From contig NZ_KI912266.1 in assembly GCF_000235425.2 (NCBI RefSeq), forward strand, positions 4,720,787 through 4,784,786: a stretch of 64,000 bases of DNA, written 5' to 3'. The translations under genes and the position numbers were made by a program. Source of the DNA: Pseudofrankia saprophytica (lineage in GTDB: Bacteria; Actinomycetota; Actinomycetes; Frankiales; Frankiaceae). Under the pieces are notes generated by a model that worked only from the letters and a program-made list of their open reading frames with translations, had not been told where the DNA came from and ran no database searches. Positions 31,192-40,270 of this stretch are shown piece by piece. Position 1 is the stretch's first letter; each line of letters begins with the position of its first letter.

Positions 31192-32853
31192 ATGTCTGGA
31201 CTCCGCGGCGTCGACGCCGCAGACAGGCTGTGGCGTCCGACCGGTCTGGGCCGCGCGCCACGGTTGTTCCGGTATGCCGTCGTCGCCTCCGTAGCGCTCC
31301 TCGGGCTCGATGTCGCCCTCGCGGCGCTGCTGGAGCTGCACACCGCCCGAGTCGCCACGGACCTCGTCAACGCCACCCTCCAGCTCGCCGCCGCGATCGC
31401 CTGCTTCTGGTCCGCCCGGCGGGTGCATGGCGCGGAGCGCCGCTGGCGGGTGCTCATCGCCATCACCGCCGCGGGCGGGATGTTGGCGAGCCTGTCGGTG
31501 ATGCCGGCGCTCCTGGCCGGCCGCATGCCCCACCAGGGCGGCATCTCCGCCGGGTACGCCGCCTTCCTCGTCCTCTACGTCCTGGCCCTGGCCGGTCTGC
31601 TGTCCCTGCCCACCGACCGGGTCGGTGAGCACGGCGGCGATCTGGGCCGGCGGCGGCACAGCGCCTACCGCTGGTACACGATCACCCTGCTGGACTGCAT
31701 GCTGATCGTCGGCTCGATCGTCCTGCTGCAGTGGGGGATGACGCTCGCCACGCTCGTCCAGGCAGGCCACCACACCGAGACGTTCGAGCTCGCCCTGATC
31801 CACCAGGTAGCCGGTCTGATCCTCGCCGCCGCGGTTGTGCTGATCGCCACCTTCCGCCGGCCGCGCGCCCCGGTGGTACTGGCCCTGCTCGGCACCGGCC
31901 TGCTGGCCTACGCCGTCACCACCAATCTCATGCCCTACGTAGCGGCGGTGCATGGGCTGGAGCTGCCGCCCTGGGGCATGGTCGGGTTCGCCCTCGCCTA
32001 TCTGCTGATCTTCCTCGCCGCGCTCGCCCCCGTTCCGCGCCCCACGCACCCGGACGGCCCCGCTCCACCCGGCCCGCGGGCGATGTGGGCACACGCCGTG
32101 CTGCCCTACGCGACGCTCGTGGCCGCGGGCCTCCTGGTCGTCGACAAGCGGCTCGCCGGGGTCCGGCTCGACCTGTTCGAGACCTACGGCATGATCGCGC
32201 TGGTGGTGGTGGCCCTGATCCGACAGATGGTCACCGTCGCCGAGAACACCCGGCTGCTCACCGAGACCCAGGAACAGCAGGAGCAACTGCACCACCAGGC
32301 ATTCCACGACCCCCTGACCGGCCTGGCGAACCGGGCGCTGTTCACCCGACGTCTACAGCGGGTCCTCGCCTGCGCCCCCGATGGCGACGGCACCAGGATC
32401 ACCGCCGATTACGCCCCCGACACACGAGTGTCCCTTCTGTTCCTGGACCTCGACGGCTTCAAGCGGGTGAACGACACGTTCGGCCATGCCGCCGGCGACG
32501 AGCTCCTCAAGATCATCGCCGACCGGCTGCTGACGGAGACCCGCGCGGTCGACACCGCCGCCCGTCTTGGCGGCGACGAGTTCGCCGTCATCCTCGACGG
32601 CGGCGGCCCTGACGACCCCCGCCACGTCGGCGAGCGGCTCGCCGTCGCCATCCAGGCGCCCTGCCTGCTGGTCGGACAGCACTACACCCCTAGCGCCAGC
32701 CTGGGCATGGTCATCCTCGACAGCGTCGCGTCCCGGCCCACCAGCCCCGACGTCCTGCTCCGCCAAGCCGACCTGGCCATGTATACGGCCAAACGGGGAC
32801 GAACGGGGACGGTCGTCGTCTACCACCCCGCCCTCGCCGAGAGCGCCAGCTGA
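31192..32853 (+). CDS. Membrane-bound diguanylate cyclase (GGDEF)
   Basis: A 553-residue membrane protein with about nine hydrophobic helices in the first 350 residues (YAVVASVALLGLDVALAALL, QVAGLILAAAVVLIATFR). A GGDEF domain follows: [50 protein letters not shown] with GGDEF at residues 460-464. The RxxD inhibitory site (RAVD) is five residues upstream, so product inhibition is likely. No EAL domain is present. It is closely related in layout to the GGDEF-EAL protein at 19652. ATG 31192 has a weak GGTGGGA upstream. The sensor has no recognisable ligand motif. Confidence 0.93.
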   Translation: MSGLRGVDAADRLWRPTGLGRAPRLFRYAVVASVALLGLDVALAALLELHTARVATDLVNATLQLAAAIACFWSARRVHGAERRWRVLIAITAAGGMLASLSVMPALLAGRMPHQGGISAGYAAFLVLYVLALAGLLSLPTDRVGEHGGDLGRRRHSAYRWYTITLLDCMLIVGSIVLLQWGMTLATLVQAGHHTETFELALIHQVAGLILAAAVVLIATFRRPRAPVVLALLGTGLLAYAVTTNLMPYVAAVHGLELPPWGMVGFALAYLLIFLAALAPVPRPTHPDGPAPPGPRAMWAHAVLPYATLVAAGLLVVDKRLAGVRLDLFETYGMIALVVVALIRQMVTVAENTRLLTETQEQQEQLHHQAFHDPLTGLANRALFTRRLQRVLACAPDGDGTRITADYAPDTRVSLLFLDLDGFKRVNDTFGHAAGDELLKIIADRLLTETRAVDTAARLGGDEFAVILDGGGPDDPRHVGERLAVAIQAPCLLVGQHYTPSASLGMVILDSVASRPTSPDVLLRQADLAMYTAKRGRTGTVVVYHPALAESAS

Positions 32854-32863
32854 GTCCTGGGAC

Positions 32864-32882
32864 CGGCGGGGCGGCCCCGCCG
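32864..32882. terminator. GC hairpin between convergent genes
   Basis: CGGCGGGG-CGG-CCCCGCCG forms an 8-bp stem with a 3-base loop, 11 bases after the diguanylate cyclase stop, in the gap before the convergent dioxygenase end. A GC-only terminator for one or both genes is likely. Confidence 0.5.
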
Positions 32883-32944
32883 ACCTCGCCGGCCGGCATG
32901 GGCGCCCGGAGTAGCCGCGCGCTCAGGGGCTGTCGGGCACACTG

Positions 32945-33919
32945 TCAGCCCGGCTGGCCGCCGGGCGGCTGACCGCCGGGCATGCCAGCCGTCTGACCGT
33001 TGCCCGAACTGGTGGTGGTGTCGACACCGACGGCGAGGGTGACGGTGTAGCCGGCGGTGGTGGAGCCGGTCACGGTGGCGAGTTGCTGGGCGCCGCCGTC
33101 GTCCCCGAACACGTTGTCGCTGGTGAGGCTGACCTTGGAGAGGTTCGCCACGGACGCCTCGTAGCCAGACTGCGCGTAGACCTGGTCGCAGATGTCCTTG
33201 GGCAGCGCGACTTGGGACGTGGCGATGGCCTTGCTGGCGTCGGTGATGCTGGCCTGGTCGGGGTAGACCTCGAAGTGGATGTGCGGCCACCGTCCGCTGT
33301 AGCACGCCGGGAAGATGCTGGTGAAACGCACCTTGCCGCCCGTGTCGGCGACCTGGACGCCGCGCAGGTAGTTCTGGTCGGTGACGCCCTGCGAGTACAT
33401 CGAGTAACGGCCCTCCCGGTCGCAGTGCCACACGTAGACGGCCACACCGGTGAATGCGCCACCACCTGCGAGGTCGGCGATCGTCAGTTCCAAGGTCATG
33501 GGGACGCCCTTGGCGGTATCCGTAGCCGTCCCGAAGCTGGACCGGATGTCGCTACGCACGACGCCGCTCTGCTGGAGCACGTCGGGACCGTTGGAACCGT
33601 CGCCGGGGTACGGACCCGCCGTCTCCTCCGGGATCTCCCCCGACGCGCCGCTCGTTGACGTGGACGCCGTCGCACCGGCGGTCGTGGACCCGGCCGTCGC
33701 GGCACCGGCGGTCACGCCCGCCGACGTGCCGGAGCCTGACCCGCACGCCGCCAGGCCCGCCGTCGCCGCGCCGAGCCCCACCATGGTCAGAAGCCGCCGC
33801 CGGCTCAGCAGGGTGCCAAGGTCGAACGCGAGTCCCTGGTCGACGACATCCTCCGCCGGCCGGGCGAGCGGACGTCCCTCATAGGACGAGATCCCATCGG
33901 TCCGCTGTTTCCTGGTCAC
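32945..33919 (-). CDS. Tat-exported intradiol dioxygenase-like lipoprotein
   Basis: A 324-residue exported protein. Residues 36-60 are a twin-arginine signal (LLSRRRLLTMVGLGAATAGL) ending in a lipobox LAAC, so it is probably anchored at Cys59. A serine/threonine/alanine linker follows. The catalytic part is intradiol ring-cleavage dioxygenase-like: ETAGPYPGD supplies the first tyrosine, VAVYVWHCDREGRYSMYSQG the core, and SGRWPHIHFEVY the two iron-ligand histidines. Cytoplasmic catechol dioxygenases lack such a signal; extracellular members of this family act on lignin-type or plant aromatics or have unknown substrates. GTG 33919 has GGAGGA six bases upstream. Confidence 0.85.
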   Translation of the reverse strand: MTRKQRTDGISSYEGRPLARPAEDVVDQGLAFDLGTLLSRRRLLTMVGLGAATAGLAACGSGSGTSAGVTAGAATAGSTTAGATASTSTSGASGEIPEETAGPYPGDGSNGPDVLQQSGVVRSDIRSSFGTATDTAKGVPMTLELTIADLAGGGAFTGVAVYVWHCDREGRYSMYSQGVTDQNYLRGVQVADTGGKVRFTSIFPACYSGRWPHIHFEVYPDQASITDASKAIATSQVALPKDICDQVYAQSGYEASVANLSKVSLTSDNVFGDDGGAQQLATVTGSTTAGYTVTLAVGVDTTTSSGNGQTAGMPGGQPPGGQPG

Positions 33920-34313
33920 GCGCGTCCTCCTGTGACGATCGGATGGTTCCGCGCTTCACAGCATCACAGGATCAACTTTGCCCCGGCTGTGCGCTCGCTG
34001 TGCTGCGCCTTTGCAACCTCCCGTCCACCCCCGGCGACGTCCGGGCATCTCGGCACCCGGCAGCGCGTCGTCGAAGCCGCCACCGACGCTGGCACGTCGG
34101 CTCGCCGGTCCTCGTCATCGGCCTCGCCGCGGGCGGCGGCCTCGCCGCGGGCGGCGGCCTCGCCGCCCTTCTTACCGCCACGACCCTCGCGACCCGCCGC
34201 CGGCGGCGGGTCGCCCGAACCACCAGGCGCGGCGCTCACCGGACCTGACCGTGCCGCTCGCCGCGCCTCCCCGCCGCTCACCGTGCCCCTCGAAACCGCC
34301 GTCCGCCGGCTCG
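33920..34313. other. Intergenic region with GC-rich tandem repeats
   Basis: About 390 bases between the dioxygenase and SDR genes. An 18-bp unit starting GCCTCGCCGCGGG is repeated exactly at 34121-34138 and 34139-34156, and a partial third copy follows. No gene is evident; the repeat may stall polymerase or be slippage debris. Confidence 0.6.
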
Positions 34314-35255
34314 TCAACGCTGGTCGCCGCGGGCGGCGGCCTCGAGGGCCGGGGCGACCGCGGTGACGCTGATCGTGTCCCCGTTCGGCACGGCACCGTC
34401 GGGCTGGCGCAACAGCCACGCGACGACGGCACCCACCGCTTCGGGAGGCCGCCCGTACTCGGCGACCCAGCGCAGGTCGGGGCGGGCGAGCACCCGCTCG
34501 GTGGCGACCGGTCCAGGCTCGACGTTGAAGCACCGAATACCGCGCCCGCCCAGCTCGGCGGCGATCGCGCCGGCCATCCGGTGGAAGCCGCCTTTGCTGC
34601 ACCCGTAGGTGACCGCCCAACCGCCGGCCGTGCCCGGGCCACTGCGCGGGTCGGTCGTCCCGGCGGCCGAGGTGATGCCGACGACCGTGCCGCCGCCCGC
34701 GTCGACCATCGCCCGGACCACCCGCTGGGTGAGCAGCAGCTGCGCGGTCAGGTTGGCGTAGATCCGGCGTTCGATCTCGGTCCGGCTCACGTCGAGAAAG
34801 CCGGCGTCGCCGCCCGGCCCGACGTAGATGGCGTTGTTGACGAGCACGTCGAGCCGGCCGAACGCGTCGAGCACGCCCTCCACCGCCGGGGCCAGCTGGT
34901 CGGCGTCGAGCAGGTCGAGCCGCACCGGCACGACCCGGGCGCCGAGCGCCGCCGCCTCGGCCGCCGTCGAGTCCAGGCTGCCCGGCAGGCCATGGGGGCG
35001 GTCGCCCTCGCGGACGGTGCGCGCCGTGATCGCGACGTCGTAACCGTCGGCGGCGAGGGCAAGTGCGACGGCCCGGCCGATGCCGCGGCTAGCACCGGTG
35101 ACCAGCGCGGTGGGGCGCCGGCCCCGCTCGCTCCGATCGCCCTGCTCGTCGCGCGGCTGGGTGCCCTGCTGGGCAGCCGGCTTGGCGACCGACTGGGCAG
35201 CGGGCTGGGTACCGGCCTGGGTGGCCGTGGACTCGGTGGGCTCGTATGCCGTCAT
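34314..35255 (-). CDS. Short-chain dehydrogenase/reductase (SDR), extended N-terminus
   Basis: A 313-residue classical SDR. NAD(P)-binding is ALVTGASRGIGRAVALALA, followed by VLVNNAIYVG, and the active site is TSAAGTTDPRSG through YGCSKGG. The first 48 residues are unusual: a glutamine/alanine/threonine-rich, low-complexity segment (STATQAGTQPAAQSVAKPAA) that precedes the Rossmann fold and is probably disordered. ATG 35255 overlaps the upstream SDR stop by ATGA, so the two are translated together. Both may act on the same hydroxyl or keto substrate in sequence. A steroid or lipid role is possible given the shared operator with the cholesterol-oxidase-like gene, but it is inference. Confidence 0.88.
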   Translation of the reverse strand: MTAYEPTESTATQAGTQPAAQSVAKPAAQQGTQPRDEQGDRSERGRRPTALVTGASRGIGRAVALALAADGYDVAITARTVREGDRPHGLPGSLDSTAAEAAALGARVVPVRLDLLDADQLAPAVEGVLDAFGRLDVLVNNAIYVGPGGDAGFLDVSRTEIERRIYANLTAQLLLTQRVVRAMVDAGGGTVVGITSAAGTTDPRSGPGTAGGWAVTYGCSKGGFHRMAGAIAAELGGRGIRCFNVEPGPVATERVLARPDLRWVAEYGRPPEAVGAVVAWLLRQPDGAVPNGDTISVTAVAPALEAAARGDQR

Positions 35256-36058
35256 GACTCGGGAAGCTCGGGCGCCCAGGAGACGCCGTTGATGTGGCTG
35301 CCGCCGTCGACGAAGAGTGTGTTGCCGGTCAGGTAGCGGGCGTCCTCGCTGGCAAGGAACACGGCGACACCGCCGATGTCGGCCTCCGGGTCGCCGAGGC
35401 GTCCCATCGGGTTCATGGCCGCGGCGCCGGCGAGCAGCGCCGGGTCCTGCTGAGCGAGCCGTTCGAAGGCGGCCGACCGCGCCGCCGGGCAGATGACGTT
35501 GGCGACCACCCCGTACGGCGCCCATTCCCGGGCGGCCGTCCGGGTGAGGGTGCGCAGCGCCTCCTTGGCGGCGTTGTAGTCGAGCGAGCCGACGTGCGCG
35601 TTCACCCCGTTGAGCGAGCAGATGTTGACGACGCGGCCCCACCCCTGCGCCTTCATCAGCGGGAACGCCGCCTGCATCGCCCAGAACGGCCCGTAGAAGC
35701 CGACCCGCAGGGCGTGGTCGAGCTGGGCATCGGTCTTGCGTTCGGCCCGGCCGAGTCCGCCGCCGCTCCAGGCGTTGTTGACCAGCACGTCGACCGTGCC
35801 GAACTCGTCCTTGGCCGTGTTCACCGCGGCGACCACCTGGGCCCGGTCGCTGACGTCGGTGAGCACGAACCGGACGTCACCGCCGACGTCCGCCTCCAGC
35901 TCGGCCGCCGTCGCGCGCCCCAACGGCTCGTTGTACTCGGCGATGACGACCTTGGCTCCCTCGCGCAGGAATCGGCGGGCGATGCCGCGCCCGATCCCCT
36001 CCCCCGCGCCGGTCACGATCGCCACCCGTCCCGCCAGACGACCCGTCGGACCTGTCAC
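35252..36058 (-). CDS. Short-chain dehydrogenase/reductase (SDR)
   Basis: A 268-residue classical SDR. It has VAIVTGAGEGIGRGIARRFL for the dinucleotide fold, VDVLVNNAWSGGGL, the catalytic serine in VNICSLNGVNAH, and YNAAKEALRTLTRTAAREWA with the Tyr-x3-Lys. The C-terminal YLTGNTLFVDGGSHIN is typical. GTG 36058 has AAGGAG six bases upstream. It is the first gene of the pair with the 34314 SDR and has a TetR-type palindrome about 70 bases upstream. The exact substrate is not readable. Confidence 0.93.
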   Translation of the reverse strand: MTGPTGRLAGRVAIVTGAGEGIGRGIARRFLREGAKVVIAEYNEPLGRATAAELEADVGGDVRFVLTDVSDRAQVVAAVNTAKDEFGTVDVLVNNAWSGGGLGRAERKTDAQLDHALRVGFYGPFWAMQAAFPLMKAQGWGRVVNICSLNGVNAHVGSLDYNAAKEALRTLTRTAAREWAPYGVVANVICPAARSAAFERLAQQDPALLAGAAAMNPMGRLGDPEADIGGVAVFLASEDARYLTGNTLFVDGGSHINGVSWAPELPES

Positions 36059-36130
36059 CGGTACTCCTTCGCCCTGACGTCACGCGGACGGGCGGACCGT
36101 ACGGGCCGAGACCTGGCGGGGTCAATCGTT

Positions 36131-36147
36131 TCTGATGACCCGTCAGA
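36131..36147. promoter_or_regulatory. TetR-type operator, copy A
   Basis: TCTGATGACCCGTCAGA is a dyad of the form TCTGAYG-N3-CRTCAGA. It lies 72 bases before the first SDR start and 116 before the divergent SHOCT gene. The reverse complement of the site at 48460-48476 matches it at 15 of 17 bases, so the same protein probably binds both. Confidence 0.65.
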
Positions 36148-36263
36148 TCTGGCGACGGGCGCGGCGGGGCTCCGGCCAGCCGAACGTGCGCGAGATCCGG
36201 GTCCATACGATCGGCGTTGTCGACGTGACCGACGATCCACCTTCGCCGGATAGGGGCAGTCCG

Positions 36264-37208
36264 ATGCTCTGGCGTCACCTCAAGGCACAGCTGATCGTCC
36301 AGTTGTGCGGCGGCCTGGTCGGGCCGATCTTCCTGCTCGTGTACTTCTCGACCGGCCCGGAGAATCGTCATCTGCTCTCGTGGATGCTCGTCGCGGGCCT
36401 GCTGATCACGGCGATCGACGTGGTGGTCGCCATGCTGCTGGCTCGCGCCGACACCAGCGCGGTCATGCTCATCGGCCGGGCGGCCTTTCCCGGTCGGGCG
36501 GGCTTTGCCGGTCGGGCGGCGTTCCTGGGCCAGGCAGTCACCGGAACCGGCACGCGGGCCGCCGAGCTGGAGCGTGACGGTGTGCTGGCGCTCGCCCGGA
36601 TCACCGGCATGGCCGAGACCGGCATCAGCGTCAACGACCAGCCGCTGGTCGGGATCCGCCTGCGCGTCGAGGGACCGGGCTTCGCGTTCGACGCCCAGGA
36701 ACAGGCGGCTGCCGGGGTGACCCGCATGGCCACCCTCAACGCGCGCAAGGTCGTCGTCCTCGTCGACCCGGCCACCCAGGCCGTCGCCATCGACTGGGAC
36801 CGCAGCGCCCTGGTCAACGGCCAGGTTCTCGCCCGGTTCACCCTCGCCGAGGACGACACGGCCTATGACCTGACCGGCCAGGCCGGCCCGCTGCTGGAGA
36901 TCCTGCGGATCCTGAAAGCCCACGACATTCCGTTCGACCGGATGGTCGACGCCCGCTCGAACCCGGACCTGCGCGACCAGCTGCGCGCCGTGGTGCGACA
37001 GGCCACGGCCCGCGAGGGCACGGCCCGCGAGGGCACCGCGGCCTGGTCCCCGCCGACCACCGACGCCGACGGCGCGCCCACGTTGCTGACCAAGCCGAAG
37101 CGGCCCGCGGCCGAGCGTCTGCGCGAGCTCGACGCGCTCCGCGCCACGGGCGCCATCAGCGACACCGAGTACACGACCAAGCGCGACCAGATCATCGCCG
37201 AGATCTAG
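36264..37208 (+). CDS. SHOCT-domain membrane-associated protein of unknown function
   Basis: A 314-residue protein. Residues 10-60 contain two hydrophobic helices (LIVQLCGGLVGPIFLLVYFS, MLVAGLLITAIDVVVAMLLA). A glycine/arginine/phenylalanine repeat follows (near GRAAFPGRAGFAGRAAFLGQ). The middle is soluble beta-rich sequence. The last 35 residues are a clear SHOCT domain (RLRELDALRATGAISDTEYT, then TKRDQIIAEI), a short C-terminal motif thought to mediate oligomerisation or membrane attachment. ATG 36264 has AGGGG nine bases upstream. No catalytic motif is visible. Confidence 0.75.
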   Translation: MLWRHLKAQLIVQLCGGLVGPIFLLVYFSTGPENRHLLSWMLVAGLLITAIDVVVAMLLARADTSAVMLIGRAAFPGRAGFAGRAAFLGQAVTGTGTRAAELERDGVLALARITGMAETGISVNDQPLVGIRLRVEGPGFAFDAQEQAAAGVTRMATLNARKVVVLVDPATQAVAIDWDRSALVNGQVLARFTLAEDDTAYDLTGQAGPLLEILRILKAHDIPFDRMVDARSNPDLRDQLRAVVRQATAREGTAREGTAAWSPPTTDADGAPTLLTKPKRPAAERLRELDALRATGAISDTEYTTKRDQIIAEI

Positions 37209-37344
37209 CCGCCTCCGCCTTGCGCCCCTGACCCGCTCGGCGACCCGAGGGCTTCGCCGGGCAGGTCGGCCGAGTTCGCCCACGCCCGGGCGCGATGGCG
37301 AAAATCCGCCAGACACACCGGACCGTCGATCGAATGATGAAGGC

Positions 37345-37815
37345 ATGACCACCGCGATCACCACCGCCTACCGCCTCCGGCCGATCGATCCTGACGACGC
37401 CGACCGGCTGCGTGCCGAGCACCCGGACGCGCCGGTGTACGCCGTCGACGCCCACCCGGGCTACCCGTGCCGGCAGTGCCTGCGGGACGCGGCCGTGGGC
37501 GAGGAGGTGATCCTCGTGTCGCACGATCCGTTCACGGCCGACAGTCCCTACCGCTCGGCGAGCCCGATCTTCCTGCACCGCGCCCCCTGCGAGCCACCTT
37601 CGGACCTTCACGCCCTTCCGGCGCAGCTCGCCGGCCGGCAACTGTCCGTCCGCGCCTTCGACGGAGACGCGGTGATGATCGACGCGGCTGTGATCGCTGG
37701 CACCGACCTCCCCGGGACGCTCGACCGCTTCTTCGCACTCGAGGCGTGCGACCACGTCCACGTGCACAACGCGAGCCGTGGCTGCTGGGCCACCCGTGTC
37801 GACCGCGCTCGCTGA
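37345..37815 (+). CDS. DUF1203-family protein
   Basis: A 156-residue DUF1203 protein. Recognisable segments: AHPGYPCRQCLRDAAVGEEV near residues 36-55, SHDPFTADSPYRSASPIFLH, and the ending FALEACDHVHVHNASRGCWA. Conserved cysteines at CRQC and near the C-terminus and several histidines suggest a metal or redox site, but the family is uncharacterised. ATG 37345 is chosen because the conserved domain begins right after it. It stands alone. Confidence 0.85.
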   Translation: MTTAITTAYRLRPIDPDDADRLRAEHPDAPVYAVDAHPGYPCRQCLRDAAVGEEVILVSHDPFTADSPYRSASPIFLHRAPCEPPSDLHALPAQLAGRQLSVRAFDGDAVMIDAAVIAGTDLPGTLDRFFALEACDHVHVHNASRGCWATRVDRAR

Positions 37816-37966
37816 CCAGCGAGACCGCCTGCCTTCCGAACCATGAAAAGCGCGCCTTTGTCACCGTTGTCACCGCTGTCACCGCTTGGCGGGCAGCTCG
37901 CCACAGCTGGTCGCCGGCTCGCCCCAGACCGGGAATGCCGTCCCGCGGCCAGGTGGTTGCGCAGGC

Positions 37967-38665
37967 ATGACGACGATCGGACTGATCGGAAGCGGGAACA
38001 TCGGCTCGACCGTGGCCCGGCTGGCGGTCGCGGCCGGCCACGACGTGGTGCTGAGCAACTCGCGCGGTCCCGAGACGCTGGCCGGCCTGGTGGCCGAGCT
38101 GGGTCCCCGGGCGCGGGCCGGCACCGCGGCCGAGGCGGCGAGGGCCGGCGACCTGGTGGTCGTGACCATCCCGTTGCGGGCCTACGAGAGCGTTCCGGTG
38201 GAGCCACTCGCCGGCAAGATCGTGCTCGACACCTGCAACTACTACCCGCAGCGTGACGGGCAGATCGCCGAGCTCGACGACGAGAGCACCACGACCAGCG
38301 AGCTGGTGGCGCGCCACCTGCCCGGCTCGAAGGTCGTGAAGGTCTTCAACAACATCTACTTCAAGCACCTGCTGTCGCTGGCGCGCCCGGCCGGGGCGCC
38401 GGACCGCTCGGCGCTGGCGATCGCCGGGGACGACGCCGACGCGAAGGCCGCGGTCGCCGTGTTCCTCGACCAGATCGGCTACGACACGGTCGACGCCGGC
38501 CCGCTCGCCGAGGGCTGGCGGTTTCAGCGCGACACGGCCGCGTACGCCGGGCTCTACTTCGGTCCGGATGGACGCGCGGGCGACGCGGGCGAACCGATCG
38601 ACGGCGCTGCCCTGCGCACCAAGCTCGCCGCCGCCCGCCGCTACGCCGACACCGCCGCCGGCTGA
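37967..38665 (+). CDS. NADPH-dependent F420-reductase-like oxidoreductase
   Basis: A 232-residue protein of the F420-dependent NADP oxidoreductase family. The N-terminal dinucleotide motif is TIGLIGSGNIGSTVARLAVA, then VLSNSRGPETL, and the downstream segments VVVTIPLRAYESVP, LDTCNYYPQRDGQ and VVKVFNNIYFKHLLS match. F420 use is plausible in an actinomycete but cannot be proven, because many family members are plain NADP(H) oxidoreductases. ATG 37967 is close to the start of the Rossmann fold; the ribosome site is only AGG. Confidence 0.85.
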   Translation: MTTIGLIGSGNIGSTVARLAVAAGHDVVLSNSRGPETLAGLVAELGPRARAGTAAEAARAGDLVVVTIPLRAYESVPVEPLAGKIVLDTCNYYPQRDGQIAELDDESTTTSELVARHLPGSKVVKVFNNIYFKHLLSLARPAGAPDRSALAIAGDDADAKAAVAVFLDQIGYDTVDAGPLAEGWRFQRDTAAYAGLYFGPDGRAGDAGEPIDGAALRTKLAAARRYADTAAG

Positions 38666-39112
38666 CCCCAGAGCGGATCATCCGCAGACGCCACAGCCCA
38701 CCATCCACCGCGACCGCCGATACCTGACAAATGGGCACCGCCTGGGCGGGTTACCCCACGGGTACGGTCGATAACTAGCGGCAGTCGGGACGCAACCCGT
38801 CCGGTCGCGGTGGCCAGCCGGAGTTTTCCGGCATCGCCTGGTAGGGCAGGTGCGGGGCGGACGCCAGCGGAGAGCCCGCGGGCGCGGACGCCACGGCCGA
38901 GACCGGCGACGCACGATGCGGACGGGACGGCCTCGCCAGACTCTGCGACCGCATCCTCACGGACGTCGCCGGCCTGGCCGGCGGCGAGGACGACCTGCGC
39001 CTGCTCGCCGTCGCAACTCCCTGACCCACAGGCCGTCCTCGGGCGCCGGCGTCGCGAGGTTCGAAAAGCTGATCGTCGTTCCTGCCTTCCGGTGGTCGCC
39101 CACCAGACCAGG
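38666..39112. other. Intergenic region with a possible phosphatase remnant
   Basis: About 450 bases. Its plus-strand end (38850-39024) may be the tail of a lost PP2C/SpoIIE phosphatase, listed separately. The rest has no convincing frame. Confidence 0.4.
38850..39024 (+). pseudogene. Possible SpoIIE/PP2C phosphatase C-terminal remnant
   Basis: In one plus-strand frame the last residues before the stop at 39022 read GLARLCDRILTDVAGLAGGE, then DDLRLLAVATP, the typical ending of SpoIIE-type phosphatases (a Gly-Glu-Asp-Asp then a hydrophobic strand). There is no upstream phosphatase core, start codon or ribosome site. It is best read as a relic; the match is short and uncertain. Confidence 0.3.
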
Positions 39113-39817
39113 TCAGGCCTTAAATTGAATCTCGAACCAGTGCCGTATGTGTTCGTCGGTATGAGTACGGCCGATGCGGATTGCCTCGCCGATCAGCACA
39201 CGGAGATCTGCGGGGTAGTAGTCCTCGTTCCTGAGAGTCAGCTCGCGCAGGACGAACCGGCGCACGGCAAGGTCTTCATTCGACACGAACTCGCGCAATA
39301 TGGCTTCACGCCATGCTGCGCGCAGGTCCGCCAACGACGCCCATTCCGCCGGATCCACCGGCTCCATGATCCCCACTGCGTGGGCTTTGTGCCGCCAGGG
39401 CATGCACGTCCAATACCATGCTCGAACCGCGCCGGCACGCTCGGCATTTGTCCCGCCGCGGAGGAAGCCGAGCAATGCGGTCTGGACCCGACGCCGGCCG
39501 AAATTTTCCACGGCCGGCCTGATGAACTGGGCGTTGAAGCTTGGATCCGGCTCATAGACCCCTGCCCGGACAAGTGCCTCGAAGAACTGTTCCGGCAGCT
39601 TGTCGTGCTCTCGCAGTCTGCGCCGGATGGCAGCCCTGGCCGCGTGTTGCCAGGCCCGGGTCCCGGGCTCCGTCGGCCGGATGTCCGCGCGGACGAGGCT
39701 CGCAAGATCCACCAGATGACGGCGATATATGGCGGCGACATCCCCGGCGCACGGGGGTCGCGGCTTGGGTGCCTCCGGGGGCCGCTCCAGTGCGTTCGCT
39801 GTTTCGTCCGCGTTCAT
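39113..39817 (-). CDS. Hypothetical protein
   Basis: A 234-residue protein that I do not recognise. The composition is natural (not arginine/proline-rich as in shadow frames), and it is helix-rich: AAIYRRHLVDLASLVRADIR, LREHDKLPEQFFEALVRAGV, RRRVQTALLGFLRGGTNAER, WASLADLRAAWREAILREFV. The C-terminal part (NEDYYPADLRVLIGEAIRIG) has an unusual run of acidic and aromatic residues. No signal peptide or membrane helix is seen. ATG 39817 is a guess; the frame is open to 40087. The DNA here looks somewhat less GC-rich than the neighbours. Confidence 0.65.
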   Translation of the reverse strand: MNADETANALERPPEAPKPRPPCAGDVAAIYRRHLVDLASLVRADIRPTEPGTRAWQHAARAAIRRRLREHDKLPEQFFEALVRAGVYEPDPSFNAQFIRPAVENFGRRRVQTALLGFLRGGTNAERAGAVRAWYWTCMPWRHKAHAVGIMEPVDPAEWASLADLRAAWREAILREFVSNEDLAVRRFVLRELTLRNEDYYPADLRVLIGEAIRIGRTHTDEHIRHWFEIQFKA

Positions 39818-40270
39818 GGCCATCCATGTCGAACAGGTCCGTGTCGGCGTTGGGGTTTCGCCGGCCCACGTCGCCGGTCTGCCAGGCCGTACCTTGATCT
39901 CGCGCCTCGGGACACGCTGGATCCAGCTTGCGAGGTGCCCCAGCGACGTCTGCCTGGCACCCGCGACGGCGGCCCAACCAGCGTGGCAGTGACGCAGGCC
40001 CAACCCCTCCGTGATCGCCGGTTGCGCCCTGCCATGGCTGCCAGCGGGGCCAGGCCATGGCCACCGGAGGGCGCGAACAGTGATCAAGCCTCAGGCCGAC
40101 CACCAGGGCAGCGATGGTGAACCTCACGTCGGCGTTCCTGGCCGAATCCAGTCAGAGCCTGTGGCGCCCGTAACGGCCCATCCGGCGCCACAGGCCATGG
40201 CTCGATCCCATGCCGACGGAAGGACAACCGACGCCGGTGCCGGCGTCGGTGCCCCGACGGACGTCGAAAA
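39818..40270. other. Intergenic region, nothing recognised
   Basis: About 450 bases upstream of the hypothetical protein (its promoter, or an N-terminal extension if it starts further up) and beyond the lipoprotein end. The frame of the 39113 gene stays open here but its sequence looks non-coding. No operator or RNA structure is apparent. Confidence 0.35.

Noticed and set aside
34121-34167. GC-rich tandem repeat as a possible CRISPR or small-protein gene
   Set aside because: Only two and a half copies, no unique spacers, and no reading frame with sensible composition; a simple repeat.
38810-40120. A 436-codon plus-strand frame antisense to the hypothetical protein at 39113
   Set aside because: It is cysteine-, proline-, arginine- and serine-rich and unlike any protein; the minus-strand frame has natural composition, so the latter is kept.
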